NCBI GenBank assembly: GCA_008080835.1
Contig: VMDK01000006.1
Location: 1-40,448, forward strand
Source of the DNA: Sphingobacteriia bacterium
Lineage (GTDB): Bacteria; Bacteroidota; Bacteroidia; NS11-12g; UBA9320
DNA: 40,448 nucleotides
Direction: 5' to 3'
Shown here: positions 30,751 to 39,344 of the stretch, piece after piece
How the letters are laid out: each line of letters opens with the position of its first letter
How positions within the stretch are numbered: the stretch's first letter is position 1
Position numbers and translations under genes: made by a program
Notes under the pieces: model-generated
What the model was told of the DNA's origin: nothing
The model's input: the letters and a program-made list of their open reading frames with translations, nothing else
Database searches by the model: none

Positions 30751-32061
30751 ATGTACGAAACTCAGATCACACTCGGATCCATCGGTCGGGGACTATTCGG
30801 ATTGGCGGTTCTGATCGGACTGTCATTTCTTCTCAGTCGAAACCGTAAAAAGATCGACTGGCGCCTCGTTGGAACGGGTGTCGGTTTGCAATTGCTATTT
30901 GCAGTGCTCGTATTTTATGTGCCCTTCGTGAAGGATTTCTTCGCATTTTTTGCCAGAGCATTTACGAAGGTAACATCATTCACTATGGAAGGGTCAAAGA
31001 TGCTGTTCGAAGGACTGTTGAACACGGATAGTCTTGGATTTCTATTCGCCTTTCAGGTACTGCCGACTATCGTATTCTTTTCTGCGTTGACATCCCTGCT
31101 CTACTATCTCGGCATCCTGCAGATCATGGTGAAGGCCATTGCCTGGATCATGAACAGAACCATGCGTTTATCCGGTGCGGAAAGTCTGAGCGCTGCTGCC
31201 AACATCTTTGTTGGACAAACAGAAGCTCCTCTCGTCGTCAAACCGTATATCGAGAAGATGTCCCGCTCAGAGATCATGTGTTTGATGAGTGGTGGTATGG
31301 CAACGATCGCAGGGGGTGTGCTCGCTTCATACATTGCACTGCTTGGAGGAGCAGAGCCGGAAATGCAAGTCCTATTCGCAAGGCACTTGCTCACTGCAAG
31401 CATCTTGTCTGCACCGGCGGCTTTAGTAATTTCCAAGATCCTGGTACCTGAAACGGAAGATGTCAATCGCGAAATGAAAGTCAGCGATGAGAAGATCGGA
31501 TCCAATGCGTTGGAAGCCATCACTAACGGTACATCTGAAGGATTGAAGCTTGCCATCAACGTAGGAGCTATGCTTCTTGTCTTCACTGCATTTGTGGCCA
31601 TGTTCAATTTTATTTTGTCCGACTTTATTGGGGCACGGACCGGTTTGAACGACCTCATTCGTGAATCGACCAACGGGAAATATGATGGTTTCAACCTTCA
31701 GTTGGTAATGGGGTACATTTTTGCTCCATTGGCTTGGATTTGCGGTGTTTCCGGTGAGGATCTCATTACTGCAGGACAGTTGCTGGGAGAAAAGACCATA
31801 CTGAATGAATTCTTTGCCTATGCGAGTTTCAGCGGGATGAAGAATGCCGAACTGTTCACAGATCCAAAGTCCGTGATCATTTTGACATATGCGCTGTGCG
31901 GATTTTCTAACATCGCCTCGATCGGTATTCAGATCGGGGGAATAAGTACCATCGCTCCGAACCAAAAGACGACCCTTTCCCAGTTGGGAGTCCTTTCACT
32001 GATCGCAGGAACCGTGGCTTGTCTGATGACAGCAACCATCGCCGGAATGTTCTATCAATAG
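30751..32061 (+). CDS. nupC: Concentrative nucleoside transporter (NupC/CNT family)
   Basis: Inner-membrane cation-coupled nucleoside importer. Start 30751 (MYETQITLGSIGRGLFGLAV) is preferred over 30706, because the predicted promoter overlaps the upstream codons. The 436 residues include CNT motifs: FVGQTEAPLVVKPYIEKMSRSEIMCLMSGGMATIAGGVLASYI (nucleoside and sodium site, about 170-212), NGTSEGLKLAINVGAMLLVF, and YALCGFSNIASIGIQIGG near the end. Length is normal. It complements the 5'-nucleotidase pair and uridine kinase elsewhere in the window as a salvage route. The aminotransferase gene follows after 2 bp. Confidence 0.93.
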   Translation: MYETQITLGSIGRGLFGLAVLIGLSFLLSRNRKKIDWRLVGTGVGLQLLFAVLVFYVPFVKDFFAFFARAFTKVTSFTMEGSKMLFEGLLNTDSLGFLFAFQVLPTIVFFSALTSLLYYLGILQIMVKAIAWIMNRTMRLSGAESLSAAANIFVGQTEAPLVVKPYIEKMSRSEIMCLMSGGMATIAGGVLASYIALLGGAEPEMQVLFARHLLTASILSAPAALVISKILVPETEDVNREMKVSDEKIGSNALEAITNGTSEGLKLAINVGAMLLVFTAFVAMFNFILSDFIGARTGLNDLIRESTNGKYDGFNLQLVMGYIFAPLAWICGVSGEDLITAGQLLGEKTILNEFFAYASFSGMKNAELFTDPKSVIILTYALCGFSNIASIGIQIGGISTIAPNQKTTLSQLGVLSLIAGTVACLMTATIAGMFYQ

Positions 32062-32063
32062 TC

Positions 32064-32819
32064 ATGGAGAATCGATCGCGCCTATATGGAGATGGATTTT
32101 TCGAGACCATCCGTCTGCGGGATGGCGAGTGGCTCTGTCTTGAAGAGCATCTCATTCGAATATTAGCCGGGATCGACGCATTGAGCTTTACAACAACTCA
32201 TGTCATAGATCTGAAGTGGTTGGAAAGTACTCTCAACAAAGCTTTAGACTCATCTGATCAACCTTCTGAAAGTGATCTTGTTGTGCGACTCGACTTCTTT
32301 ACGACAGGACAGCGAGGATATGTGGTTCAAGATCACACGATGCATGTTGAGGGTGCCGTAAGCTCCATTGACCAGGCAGCTGATGGTGTCTTCCCAAATA
32401 AAGATGAGAAGCTCGATGATCTACTCAGTCGTGTTGCAGATACCGATGCACTGAAATATGCAGAAGCTTCAAGTGTAGCTAAAGTATTCAGCCCAACAAG
32501 CCACCTCAAGTCTACCTCGGCTATTACCTATGTCAGGGCAGCAAACGAATGCTCCGAACGTTCACTTGACGACCTGTTGATACTCAATGACAAAGGCAGA
32601 GCATGCGAATTCATTTCATCCAATCTCCTTGTTTTGATGAATGGGGAATTGTTTGCCGTACCCGGCACTGATGGGCCGATCGAAGGTACTATGATCGCAT
32701 ACCTCAGGAAATTTCAAGAAGTGAAGTTCCGATCTTTTCGATTGGACCAGTTAGCCATGGCTGACATGATCATGCGGTGTAATTCAGTCAGAGGAATTCA
32801 AAGGATGGTGCACGTTTGA
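32064..32819 (+). CDS. Class IV aminotransferase (PabC/IlvE-like PLP enzyme)
   Basis: Fold-type IV PLP enzyme of the family containing aminodeoxychorismate lyase (PabC) and branched-chain aminotransferase. Start 32064 (MENRSRLYGDGFFETIRL) is 2 bp after the nupC stop; an upstream in-frame ATG at 32019 lies inside nupC. The 251 residues show the N-terminal YGDGFFETIR motif, the probable PLP lysine Lys149 (SHLKSTSAITYVRAANE), Glu182 and Asn187 in GRACEFISSNLL, and the C-terminal GPIEGTM segment. PabC (p-aminobenzoate for folate) is the best guess from length and lone occurrence, but D-amino-acid aminotransferase activity is possible. Confidence 0.82.
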   Translation: MENRSRLYGDGFFETIRLRDGEWLCLEEHLIRILAGIDALSFTTTHVIDLKWLESTLNKALDSSDQPSESDLVVRLDFFTTGQRGYVVQDHTMHVEGAVSSIDQAADGVFPNKDEKLDDLLSRVADTDALKYAEASSVAKVFSPTSHLKSTSAITYVRAANECSERSLDDLLILNDKGRACEFISSNLLVLMNGELFAVPGTDGPIEGTMIAYLRKFQEVKFRSFRLDQLAMADMIMRCNSVRGIQRMVHV

Positions 32820-32829
32820 TCAGCGTGCA
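32809..32829. terminator. Hairpin spanning the abutting stop codons of the class IV aminotransferase and pfkA genes
   Basis: TGCACG (32809-32814) pairs with CGTGCA (32824-32829), enclosing TGATCA, in which the TGA stops of both convergent genes are adjacent. No T-tract; it could slow both polymerases, but termination is unproven. Confidence 0.4.
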
Positions 32830-33797
32830 AGAACCTCAGCCATTCGCACCAATTCATAATTGACGCTTTTGGTGTTCGTGATAGCCGTGTCAAACGGAGT
32901 ATAGTTCGGACTGCCGTTAATAATACCAACTGCAACGTCTTTCAACCCTTTCATGAGTCCATGTACTGCTTCATACCCCAATCGACTGGCAAGAATGCGA
33001 TCGCGTGCCGTTGGGCTTCCTCCTCGCTGAATATGTCCCAGAACAGTGGTCCTGATATCCAGATCCGGATGTAAGGTTCTCAATCGCTCTGTTAATTCCT
33101 GAGAGCCACCGATCTCGTCACCTTCTGCAACGATGATGATCGAGAAACTCTTCGAGCGCTTGTCACCTCTGTTGAAGTGTCGCATGATCTTCTCCACATC
33201 ATCCCTATCTTCCGGGATCACGATCCCTTCAGCTCCTCCTGCGATACCCACATCCAGGCCTATGAATCCGGCATCGCGACCCATCACTTCTACAATGAAT
33301 ACGCGATTGTGAGAATCGGCAGTATCCCTGATCTTGTCGATCGCGTCCAGGGCGGTGTTGATCGCAGTATCATATCCGATTGTGAAATCGGTTCCATAGA
33401 GGTCATTGTCGATGGTTCCCGGAATTCCGATACACGGAATACCATACTCTTGTGAAAGAGCCAAGGCGCCTGCATAGGAACCATTTCCTCCAATACAAAC
33501 CAAAGCTTCAATTCCCCTTGCTTTGAGGTTCTCCATGGCCTTGGAGCGTCCTTCGGGAGTTCTGAACTCTTCACAGCGTGCTGTTTTCAGTATGGTTCCT
33601 CCCAACTGCAGGATGTTCGCCACGGACCGACTAGTCATATTGACCATATCGTCTTCGATCATCCCTTCATAACCACGACGGATACCGGTCACTTTGATCC
33701 CGTTATTGATCGCGGTACGCACAACCGCCCGAACACATGCATTCATTCCGGGGGCATCCCCACCCGACGTATAGACTCCAATTCTATCCATAGACAT
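32820..33797 (-). CDS. pfkA: ATP-dependent 6-phosphofructokinase
   Basis: Glycolytic enzyme converting fructose 6-phosphate and ATP to fructose 1,6-bisphosphate. The 325 residues match bacterial PfkA throughout: TSGGDAPGMNA (about 10-20), GIPGTIDND (catalytic Asp130 and Asp132), MGRDAG (about 172-177), AEGDEIGG and VLGHIQRGGSPTARDR. The nucleotide motif reads GGNGS (103-107), where E. coli has GGDGS: the Mg-ATP contact Asp103 is Asn105 here, while the Gly typical of ATP-dependent forms (rather than GGDDS of PPi enzymes) is kept. Met3 (33791) is an alternative start. Its stop codon touches that of the convergent aminotransferase gene. Confidence 0.95.
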   Translation of the reverse strand: MSMDRIGVYTSGGDAPGMNACVRAVVRTAINNGIKVTGIRRGYEGMIEDDMVNMTSRSVANILQLGGTILKTARCEEFRTPEGRSKAMENLKARGIEALVCIGGNGSYAGALALSQEYGIPCIGIPGTIDNDLYGTDFTIGYDTAINTALDAIDKIRDTADSHNRVFIVEVMGRDAGFIGLDVGIAGGAEGIVIPEDRDDVEKIMRHFNRGDKRSKSFSIIIVAEGDEIGGSQELTERLRTLHPDLDIRTTVLGHIQRGGSPTARDRILASRLGYEAVHGLMKGLKDVAVGIINGSPNYTPFDTAITNTKSVNYELVRMAEVLAR

Positions 33798-33824
33798 TTC
33801 TGAAATGCTAATTTAGCAATGCAT

Positions 33825-33858
33825 AAAAAAAGCCGCTCTTCTGAGCGGCTTTTTTTTT
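33825..33858 (-). terminator. Intrinsic terminator after the lipoprotein gene
   Basis: A 14-bp stem (33825-33838 with 33843-33856, core GCCGCTC/GAGCGGC) with a 4-nt loop is flanked by A and T runs on the two sides. It could work in both directions, but only the minus-strand lipoprotein gene ends here. pfkA starts 27 nt further on. Confidence 0.9.
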
Positions 33859-33873
33859 AAAATCTTATTCAAT

Positions 33874-34791
33874 TTAGATGTCTTCAGCAGCAAGCTTCAG
33901 AGTAATACTGTCGTCACCTGAGCTGATAGATACGATCTTGATCAACACAGGGCGGCTGTTGCTGGAAACTGGTGCAACCACGTATACATCGTTGGTCAAT
34001 ACCTGAGTAACCTCGACATCAGCACTGCTGTTATTGTTCAATGCGTCGATCAATTCCTGAGAATCGGTCATGGCATCAAATTCGCCGGAAGTCAAAGAAG
34101 TCTTACGGATCTTGGTCTCGTTACGAGTTCCCCAAGTTCCAACTCCGCTAGCTCCATCCAAAATAGTTGAGGCATAGTTGCTGCTTGGAGCACAAAAGAT
34201 GTCTCCATCAGTGTCATCTTTCACATAAATGAGGTCAACTTTCGCTGAATAGGTTTTGGCATCTCCCAGCAAGTAAACGAGGAATTCGCTCAAGCTGTAA
34301 GAGGAACCTAATGAGGAGTTATCCTGATTACCAAGACTCACATCCACGAAACGGATCGGTTCTGGTTGCTTGGTTCTCGTGATCTTGATCTCCTTGGTTG
34401 TCGACAGACCGTCTTTGTCAATCACGGTGAACGACCAAGTTTCTGTTCCAGGAGTAGTTTGAAGAGTAGCCGTATAGTCCACTCTCAAGTCTGTGTCGTT
34501 GATAGTTGAATCACAAATGGTGCAATTCGCAGGAATCAATTGACCTGAGCCGTCGAGGCTTACTCGAATTTCCAATTTGTCGATCTTCACATCATGTGTT
34601 GCCACAATACCTACTTTGAACGTAGAACCTGCAGGTAGGGTTGCGTCAGTTGCTGTGTAACCGGCATCTCCAAGGAAGTTCAGTGTTGGTCCCGGATTTG
34701 GATTGTCGTCTTCCGAGGTTGTACATGAGTTGAATAGCGTGGCACTGCTCACTGCGAATGCCGCCAATAGGAATAATCTTAGTTTCTTCAT
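33874..34791 (-). CDS. Lipoprotein of unknown function with Ig-like segment, probably cell-surface
   Basis: Start 34791 (MKKLRLFLLAAFAVSSATLFNSC) gives a lipoprotein signal with anchor Cys23; 34815 would prepend eight residues. The next residues (TTSEDD) are acidic, resembling the lipoprotein export signal that sends lipoproteins to the surface in Bacteroidota (inference). The 305-residue chain is beta-rich and Thr/Ser/Asp-rich. An Ig-like stretch lies at about 35-145 (LPAGSTFKVGIVATHDVKIDKLEIRVSLDG ... TWSFTVIDKDGLSTTKEIKITR). A second domain of about 150 residues contains YAVID-free but Asp-rich loops (KDDTDGDIFC). One Cys pair (PANCTIC) and a lone Cys occur. I do not recognise the family. 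Confidence 0.8.
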   Translation of the reverse strand: MKKLRLFLLAAFAVSSATLFNSCTTSEDDNPNPGPTLNFLGDAGYTATDATLPAGSTFKVGIVATHDVKIDKLEIRVSLDGSGQLIPANCTICDSTINDTDLRVDYTATLQTTPGTETWSFTVIDKDGLSTTKEIKITRTKQPEPIRFVDVSLGNQDNSSLGSSYSLSEFLVYLLGDAKTYSAKVDLIYVKDDTDGDIFCAPSSNYASTILDGASGVGTWGTRNETKIRKTSLTSGEFDAMTDSQELIDALNNNSSADVEVTQVLTNDVYVVAPVSSNSRPVLIKIVSISSGDDSITLKLAAEDI

Positions 34792-34826
34792 TTGATGAAA
34801 TTCTTTGTACTTCAAGTGTATGGATA

Positions 34827-34834
34827 CAAAAATA
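34827..34834 (-). promoter_or_regulatory. -7 promoter element of the lipoprotein gene
   Basis: TATTTTTG on the minus strand matches TAnnTTTG, 35 nt before the start codon. It is back to back with the divergent symporter promoter. Confidence 0.55.
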
Positions 34835-34856
34835 CGATGAACGCAGTCATTCGTAT

Positions 34857-34891
34857 TTGTGCCCTACAAACTTACTCATTTATTACATTTG
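34857..34891 (+). promoter_or_regulatory. Promoter of the sodium:solute symporter gene
   Basis: TACATTTG at 34884-34891 matches TAnnTTTG exactly. A TTG lies at 34857-34859, giving a rather long 24-nt spacer. The leader is about 21 nt. Confidence 0.55.
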
Positions 34892-34916
34892 ACCTCTTTA
34901 CCAGAAATTAGAAATC

Positions 34917-36719
34917 ATGGGGCTTAGTCCGTTAGATTGGATCATCATCATTACGTTCATTTTGTTCTCGATCGGGATCAGTTGGCGCTACAAGAAATTA
35001 GGCGAAAGCGGATTGTCGGGATTCTTTCTGGGAGGCAGGAATCTTCCGTGGTATCTGGCAGGGTTGTCTATGGTCGCGACCACATTCGCAGCCGACACTC
35101 CTTTAGCCGTGGCCGAATTGGTTGCACAAGGAGGAATCGCCAAGAACTGGCTGTGGTGGAATGCCCTGGCCGGAGGTGTTCTCACCGCAATTTTCTTCGC
35201 ACGACTCTGGCGAAAGTCCGGTGTCCTCACCGAAGTCGAATTCATCAATATCCGATACAGCGGAAAAGGAGCGCGATTCCTTAGAGGATTCAAAGCCGTG
35301 TACCTTGGGATCTTCATCAACGCCATGATCATTGCCTGGGTGAACCAGGCTTTCATCACCCTGTTACAGGTCTTCTTTGACATTCCTTCTGATCAGGTAC
35401 TTTGGTATGTGGCCGGAGGAATGCTTCTTATCATGTTCTATTCAGGTCTGAGCGGTTTGAAGGGAATTGCGGTCACAGACTCCTTTCAGTTCATCATAGC
35501 CATGCTTGGCTGTATTATTCTCGCGATCATAGTTCTGAACAGTCCGGAGATCGGTGGGGTAAGCGGCCTGAAAGCAAAGCTTCCTCCGGCGGCATTCAAT
35601 TTCTTTCCAAGTGTTGGAGACAGCGGAGCAGTTGCCGGATTCGGAATGACGGTGGCGACCATGTTCACCTACGTTGGGGTGCTTTGGTGGAGTTGTTGGT
35701 ATCCCGGAGCTGAACCAGGAGGTGGAGGGTACATAGCCCAAAGAATGATGAGTACCAAAGGGGAGAAGGATTCGGTTTTTGCGACTTTGTTCTTCCAGTT
35801 TGCACACTACTGTTTGCGCCCCTGGCCATGGATCATCGTTGCGCTTTGTGCACTTGTTCTATACCCTGATCTTGATGGAAGCGAGCAGAAGTTCGGATTC
35901 GTGATGGCTATGAAGGATTTCTTACCTTCGGGACTACGCGGCATGTTATTGGTCGCTTTTCTCGGTGCGTATATGAGTACGATATCCACTCAACTGAACT
36001 GGGGTGCGAGTTATGTTGTAAATGACCTGTACAACCCGTTCATCAAACCTTCGGTGAAAAGCTCAGGACTCGGGGATGTTGCCATTAGCCGTATTGCTAC
36101 TGTGATCCTAGGAGTCTTAGGAGTATATATTACCAGCTTTGTCGAGACCATCACGGGCGTGTGGGAGTTCATATTTCAATGTGGAGCCGGTCTGGGACTG
36201 GTCTTGATCGTGAGATGGTTTTGGTACAAAGTGAATGTGTGGGCAGAGATCTCTGCCACCTTGGCACCTTTCGTTGTTTATGGAGGCATATACTTGAAGC
36301 GACTTCAATTCAATGCTCTCCACGAGGGCCTTGCCAGTGAAGAACTGCAATCTCTCCAAAACGAGATGTGGTATTTTGATTTTGGAAGTGGGGTGCTCCT
36401 TTCAGTTTTGGTCACGACCATCGTTTGGGTGAGTGTTGCCTATTTGACTCCACAAACCGATCCTGAGAAACTGCGTAGTTTCTTCGCAAAAGTGCGCCCG
36501 GCGGGTTCTTGGGGAGAGTTTGGCACTGCTGATAATAGCAATGTATTTCCGTTGATCATCGCATGGATATGCGCAGTGGTAATGATCTATGCCATGCTCT
36601 TCGCTTTTGGCAAGATCATCTTGTTCACATTATCCGATTCCATACCATATATCATCGCATCAGTTGTGGGATTCATTGGGTTCCGATACTTTGCCGGAAA
36701 GGGTGAGTTATTCCGTTGA
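34917..36719 (+). CDS. Sodium:solute symporter family (SSS) transporter
   Basis: Inner-membrane Na+-coupled importer of 600 residues with about 13 hydrophobic segments, the LeuT-fold SSS pattern. It starts with LSPLDWIIIITFILFSIGISWRYKK. GLSGFFLGGRNLPWYLAGLSMVATTFAADTPLAV (about 32-65) is the unwound TM1 with the sodium site, and YSGLSGLKGIAVTDSFQFIIAMLG (about 179-202) is typical SSS. SLF-type FLGAYMSTISTQLNWGASYVVNDLYNPF (about 346-373) is the TM8 sodium-site segment. WWSCWYPGAEPGGGGYIAQRMMSTK fits a subgroup often called Na+:solute symporter in Bacteroidota. Substrate cannot be assigned. It is divergent from the lipoprotein gene. Confidence 0.92.
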   Translation: MGLSPLDWIIIITFILFSIGISWRYKKLGESGLSGFFLGGRNLPWYLAGLSMVATTFAADTPLAVAELVAQGGIAKNWLWWNALAGGVLTAIFFARLWRKSGVLTEVEFINIRYSGKGARFLRGFKAVYLGIFINAMIIAWVNQAFITLLQVFFDIPSDQVLWYVAGGMLLIMFYSGLSGLKGIAVTDSFQFIIAMLGCIILAIIVLNSPEIGGVSGLKAKLPPAAFNFFPSVGDSGAVAGFGMTVATMFTYVGVLWWSCWYPGAEPGGGGYIAQRMMSTKGEKDSVFATLFFQFAHYCLRPWPWIIVALCALVLYPDLDGSEQKFGFVMAMKDFLPSGLRGMLLVAFLGAYMSTISTQLNWGASYVVNDLYNPFIKPSVKSSGLGDVAISRIATVILGVLGVYITSFVETITGVWEFIFQCGAGLGLVLIVRWFWYKVNVWAEISATLAPFVVYGGIYLKRLQFNALHEGLASEELQSLQNEMWYFDFGSGVLLSVLVTTIVWVSVAYLTPQTDPEKLRSFFAKVRPAGSWGEFGTADNSNVFPLIIAWICAVVMIYAMLFAFGKIILFTLSDSIPYIIASVVGFIGFRYFAGKGELFR

Positions 36720-36751
36720 TCGCTCTTGGCATAGCTATTGACATTATGTGA

Positions 36752-36780
36752 GCAGACCTCTTTTTACGAGAGAGGTCTGC
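36752..36780. promoter_or_regulatory. Strong hairpin in the lon upstream region
   Basis: A perfect 10-bp stem GCAGACCTCT/AGAGGTCTGC (36752-36761 with 36771-36780) closes a 9-nt loop, 20 bp before the lon ATG. There is no T-tract after it on the plus strand, so it is a poor terminator for the symporter gene. It may be a 5'-UTR structure of lon or a protein-binding palindrome. Confidence 0.5.
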
Positions 36781-36799
36781 CAAACTGACAAACAAGCAC

Positions 36800-39268
36800 A
36801 TGTTCGAAAACAGCGAAGATCAATTCATAAATATGGGTCTACTCGACGAGAAGGGAATGGACAATGCAGAGTTCGTGACCCTGGGAATCGATGAAGACGA
36901 GAAAGAGGAGTGGAAAAAGGCACCGAAGGACTTGCCGATACTCCCTTTGAGAAATACAGTTCTTTTCCCGGGAGTGGTCATTCCTATATCTGTAGGAAGA
37001 TCCAAATCGATCAAACTCATCAACGAAGCCAATGCCGGCTCAAAGCTCATCGGTGTAGTGTCTCAAAAGGATGCGTCCATTGAAGAACCGGAACGTGAAG
37101 ATCTGTATGATATCGGGACCATGGCTCGCATCATCAAAATGATCAAATTGCCTGATGGGAACACAACTGCCATCATACAGGGTAAAAGCCGATTTCATCT
37201 CGACGAATTCACTCAGGATGAGCCTTTCTTCAAGGCTACTGTTACACCAATTCTCAAGAAGGAGGAAGAATTAACTCCTGTTCTGGAAGAAATGGTAACG
37301 GATGTGCGGGCAATGGCTGAACGGATCGTGGAATTATCACCGAACATCCCAACTGAAGCAAACCTAGCCTTGAAGTCCATTGAGAGTCCGAACTTTCTGA
37401 TGAACTTCATTTCGAGCAACCTCAACATCGATCCCGACGAAAAGCAGCAATTGCTCGAAAAGACCGGATTGGAAGAACGAGCGGTTTTGGTAAAGCAGCA
37501 CTTGGTGAATGAACTGCAAAGACTTGAAGTCAAGCAACAGATACACTCGAAGGTTCGTACAGACATTGACAAACAACAAAGAGAGTACTTCTTGCATCAG
37601 CAGATCAGAGCCATTCAGGAAGAACTTGGTCAGGATAGTCCGGATCAAGAGATCGAAGAGCTGAGGGCGAGAGGAGCCAAGAAGAACTGGAGCAAGGATA
37701 TAGCCAAAGCCTTCAACAAAGAACTAGACAAACTCGGACGAATGAATCCCGCCACTCCGGATTATTCGGTGAGCATGAACTATGCTGAGCTTCTGCTGGA
37801 ACTACCATGGAATGAATTCTCCAAGGATAACTTCGACCTGAAGAAAGCGGAAGAGATACTCGACTCCGATCATTTTGGATTGGAAAAGGTCAAACAGCGC
37901 ATACTTGAGTACCTGGCGGTGCTCAAACTAAAGGGGGATATGAAAAGCCCGATCCTTTGTCTGTTCGGACCTCCGGGTGTTGGTAAGACCTCTTTGGGTA
38001 AATCCATTGCCGAAGCGGTTGGTCGTAAATATGTGAGGATGTCTTTAGGTGGCTTGCATGACGAATCCGAATTGCGTGGTCACAGAAAGACTTACATCGG
38101 TGCCATGCCCGGACGTATCATCCAATCCTTAAAGAAAGCTCAAACGAGCAATCCGGTTTTCGTCTTGGATGAGATCGATAAGATCGGAAGTGATTTTCGC
38201 GGAGATCCTTCTTCAGCTTTGCTCGAGATCCTGGATCCGGAGCAGAACAACGCATTTCACGACAACTATGTGGACCTCGATTATGATCTGAGTCGCATCA
38301 TGTTCATCGCTACCGCGAACCGACTGGATACCATACAGCCGGCACTGCGCGACCGAATGGAGATCATCGAGATCAATGGTTATACCCAGGAGGAAAAGGT
38401 GCAGATCGCCAAGAAATTCCTCATCCCGAAACAGCGCAAAGCACATGGTCTCAAAGCCACCCAGTTCGGATTGAGCGATAAGGTCATTGCCCGCATTGTC
38501 GATGAATACACACGAGAATCGGGCGTTCGTGGTTTAGAGAAAAGGATAGCAGCTCTCGCTCGCCACAGAGCGCAGCAGGTAGTGTGGAAGGATGACTATA
38601 AAAAACAAATGTCTCTTGAAGTGGTTCTGGATGTTCTTGGAAGTAAGCGCCTCGAAAAAGAGGTACATCAGGACGTGGATGTGGCCGGTGTGGTCACCGG
38701 ACTAGCCTGGACATCTGTGGGAGGAGAGATCCTATACGTAGAGAGCACTCTTACCAAAGGAAAAGGTAAGTTGACCCTCACGGGACAGCTTGGCGATGTG
38801 ATGAAGGAATCAGCGATGACGGCAACCACATATCTCAAAGCTCATAGTGATAAACTCGGCATCGATCATCGTCTGTTCGACAACTACGATGTTCACGTGC
38901 ATTTCCCTGCAGGGGCTGTTCCAAAGGACGGACCGAGTGCCGGGATCACGATCCTGACATCGTTGGCTTCTTTGTTCACTCAACGCAAAGTGCGTTCAAA
39001 AATGGCAATGACAGGTGAGATCACTCTTCGAGGCAAGGTATTGCCGGTAGGAGGGATCAAAGAGAAAATGCTCGCTGCAAAGAGGGCAGGTGTGAAGAAC
39101 GTGGTGTTGTCGAAGAGCAATGAAAAGGATGTGAAAGACATCGAGAAGCGATACGTCGACGGACTCAACTTCATCTACGTAGAAAACATGATGGATGTAC
39201 TGGACTATGCGCTGTTGAATTCCAAGGTTAAAAACCCACTCAATCTGGAGATCCCTGAGAAGAAATGA
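36800..39268 (+). CDS. lon: ATP-dependent protease Lon
   Basis: LonA-type AAA+ serine protease that degrades misfolded and regulatory proteins in the cytoplasm. The 822 residues have an acidic N-terminal extension of about 45 residues before the substrate-binding LAN domain (LPILPLRNTVLFPGVVIPI, about 45-63). The AAA+ module has Walker A GPPGVGKT (390-397) and Walker B VFVLDEIDKIG (Asp457, Glu458). The protease domain carries the catalytic dyad Ser713 (PKDGPSAG) and Lys756 (GGIKEK). All key residues are present. It appears monocistronic between a hairpin-containing leader and a bidirectional terminator. Confidence 0.97.
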   Translation: MFENSEDQFINMGLLDEKGMDNAEFVTLGIDEDEKEEWKKAPKDLPILPLRNTVLFPGVVIPISVGRSKSIKLINEANAGSKLIGVVSQKDASIEEPEREDLYDIGTMARIIKMIKLPDGNTTAIIQGKSRFHLDEFTQDEPFFKATVTPILKKEEELTPVLEEMVTDVRAMAERIVELSPNIPTEANLALKSIESPNFLMNFISSNLNIDPDEKQQLLEKTGLEERAVLVKQHLVNELQRLEVKQQIHSKVRTDIDKQQREYFLHQQIRAIQEELGQDSPDQEIEELRARGAKKNWSKDIAKAFNKELDKLGRMNPATPDYSVSMNYAELLLELPWNEFSKDNFDLKKAEEILDSDHFGLEKVKQRILEYLAVLKLKGDMKSPILCLFGPPGVGKTSLGKSIAEAVGRKYVRMSLGGLHDESELRGHRKTYIGAMPGRIIQSLKKAQTSNPVFVLDEIDKIGSDFRGDPSSALLEILDPEQNNAFHDNYVDLDYDLSRIMFIATANRLDTIQPALRDRMEIIEINGYTQEEKVQIAKKFLIPKQRKAHGLKATQFGLSDKVIARIVDEYTRESGVRGLEKRIAALARHRAQQVVWKDDYKKQMSLEVVLDVLGSKRLEKEVHQDVDVAGVVTGLAWTSVGGEILYVESTLTKGKGKLTLTGQLGDVMKESAMTATTYLKAHSDKLGIDHRLFDNYDVHVHFPAGAVPKDGPSAGITILTSLASLFTQRKVRSKMAMTGEITLRGKVLPVGGIKEKMLAAKRAGVKNVVLSKSNEKDVKDIEKRYVDGLNFIYVENMMDVLDYALLNSKVKNPLNLEIPEKK

Positions 39269-39295
39269 TCGGCTGAATCCGGAACTAGATCCAAT

Positions 39296-39327
39296 AAAAA
39301 AGGCTCGTGATTTTCACGAGCCTTTTT
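39296..39327. terminator. Bidirectional intrinsic terminator between lon and porV
   Basis: GGCTCGTG (39302-39309) pairs with CACGAGCC (39315-39322) over a 5-nt loop. It is extended by A and T runs so that both convergent genes have a T-tract. Confidence 0.9.
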
Positions 39328-39344
39328 AGTTAAACTGATTCTTA

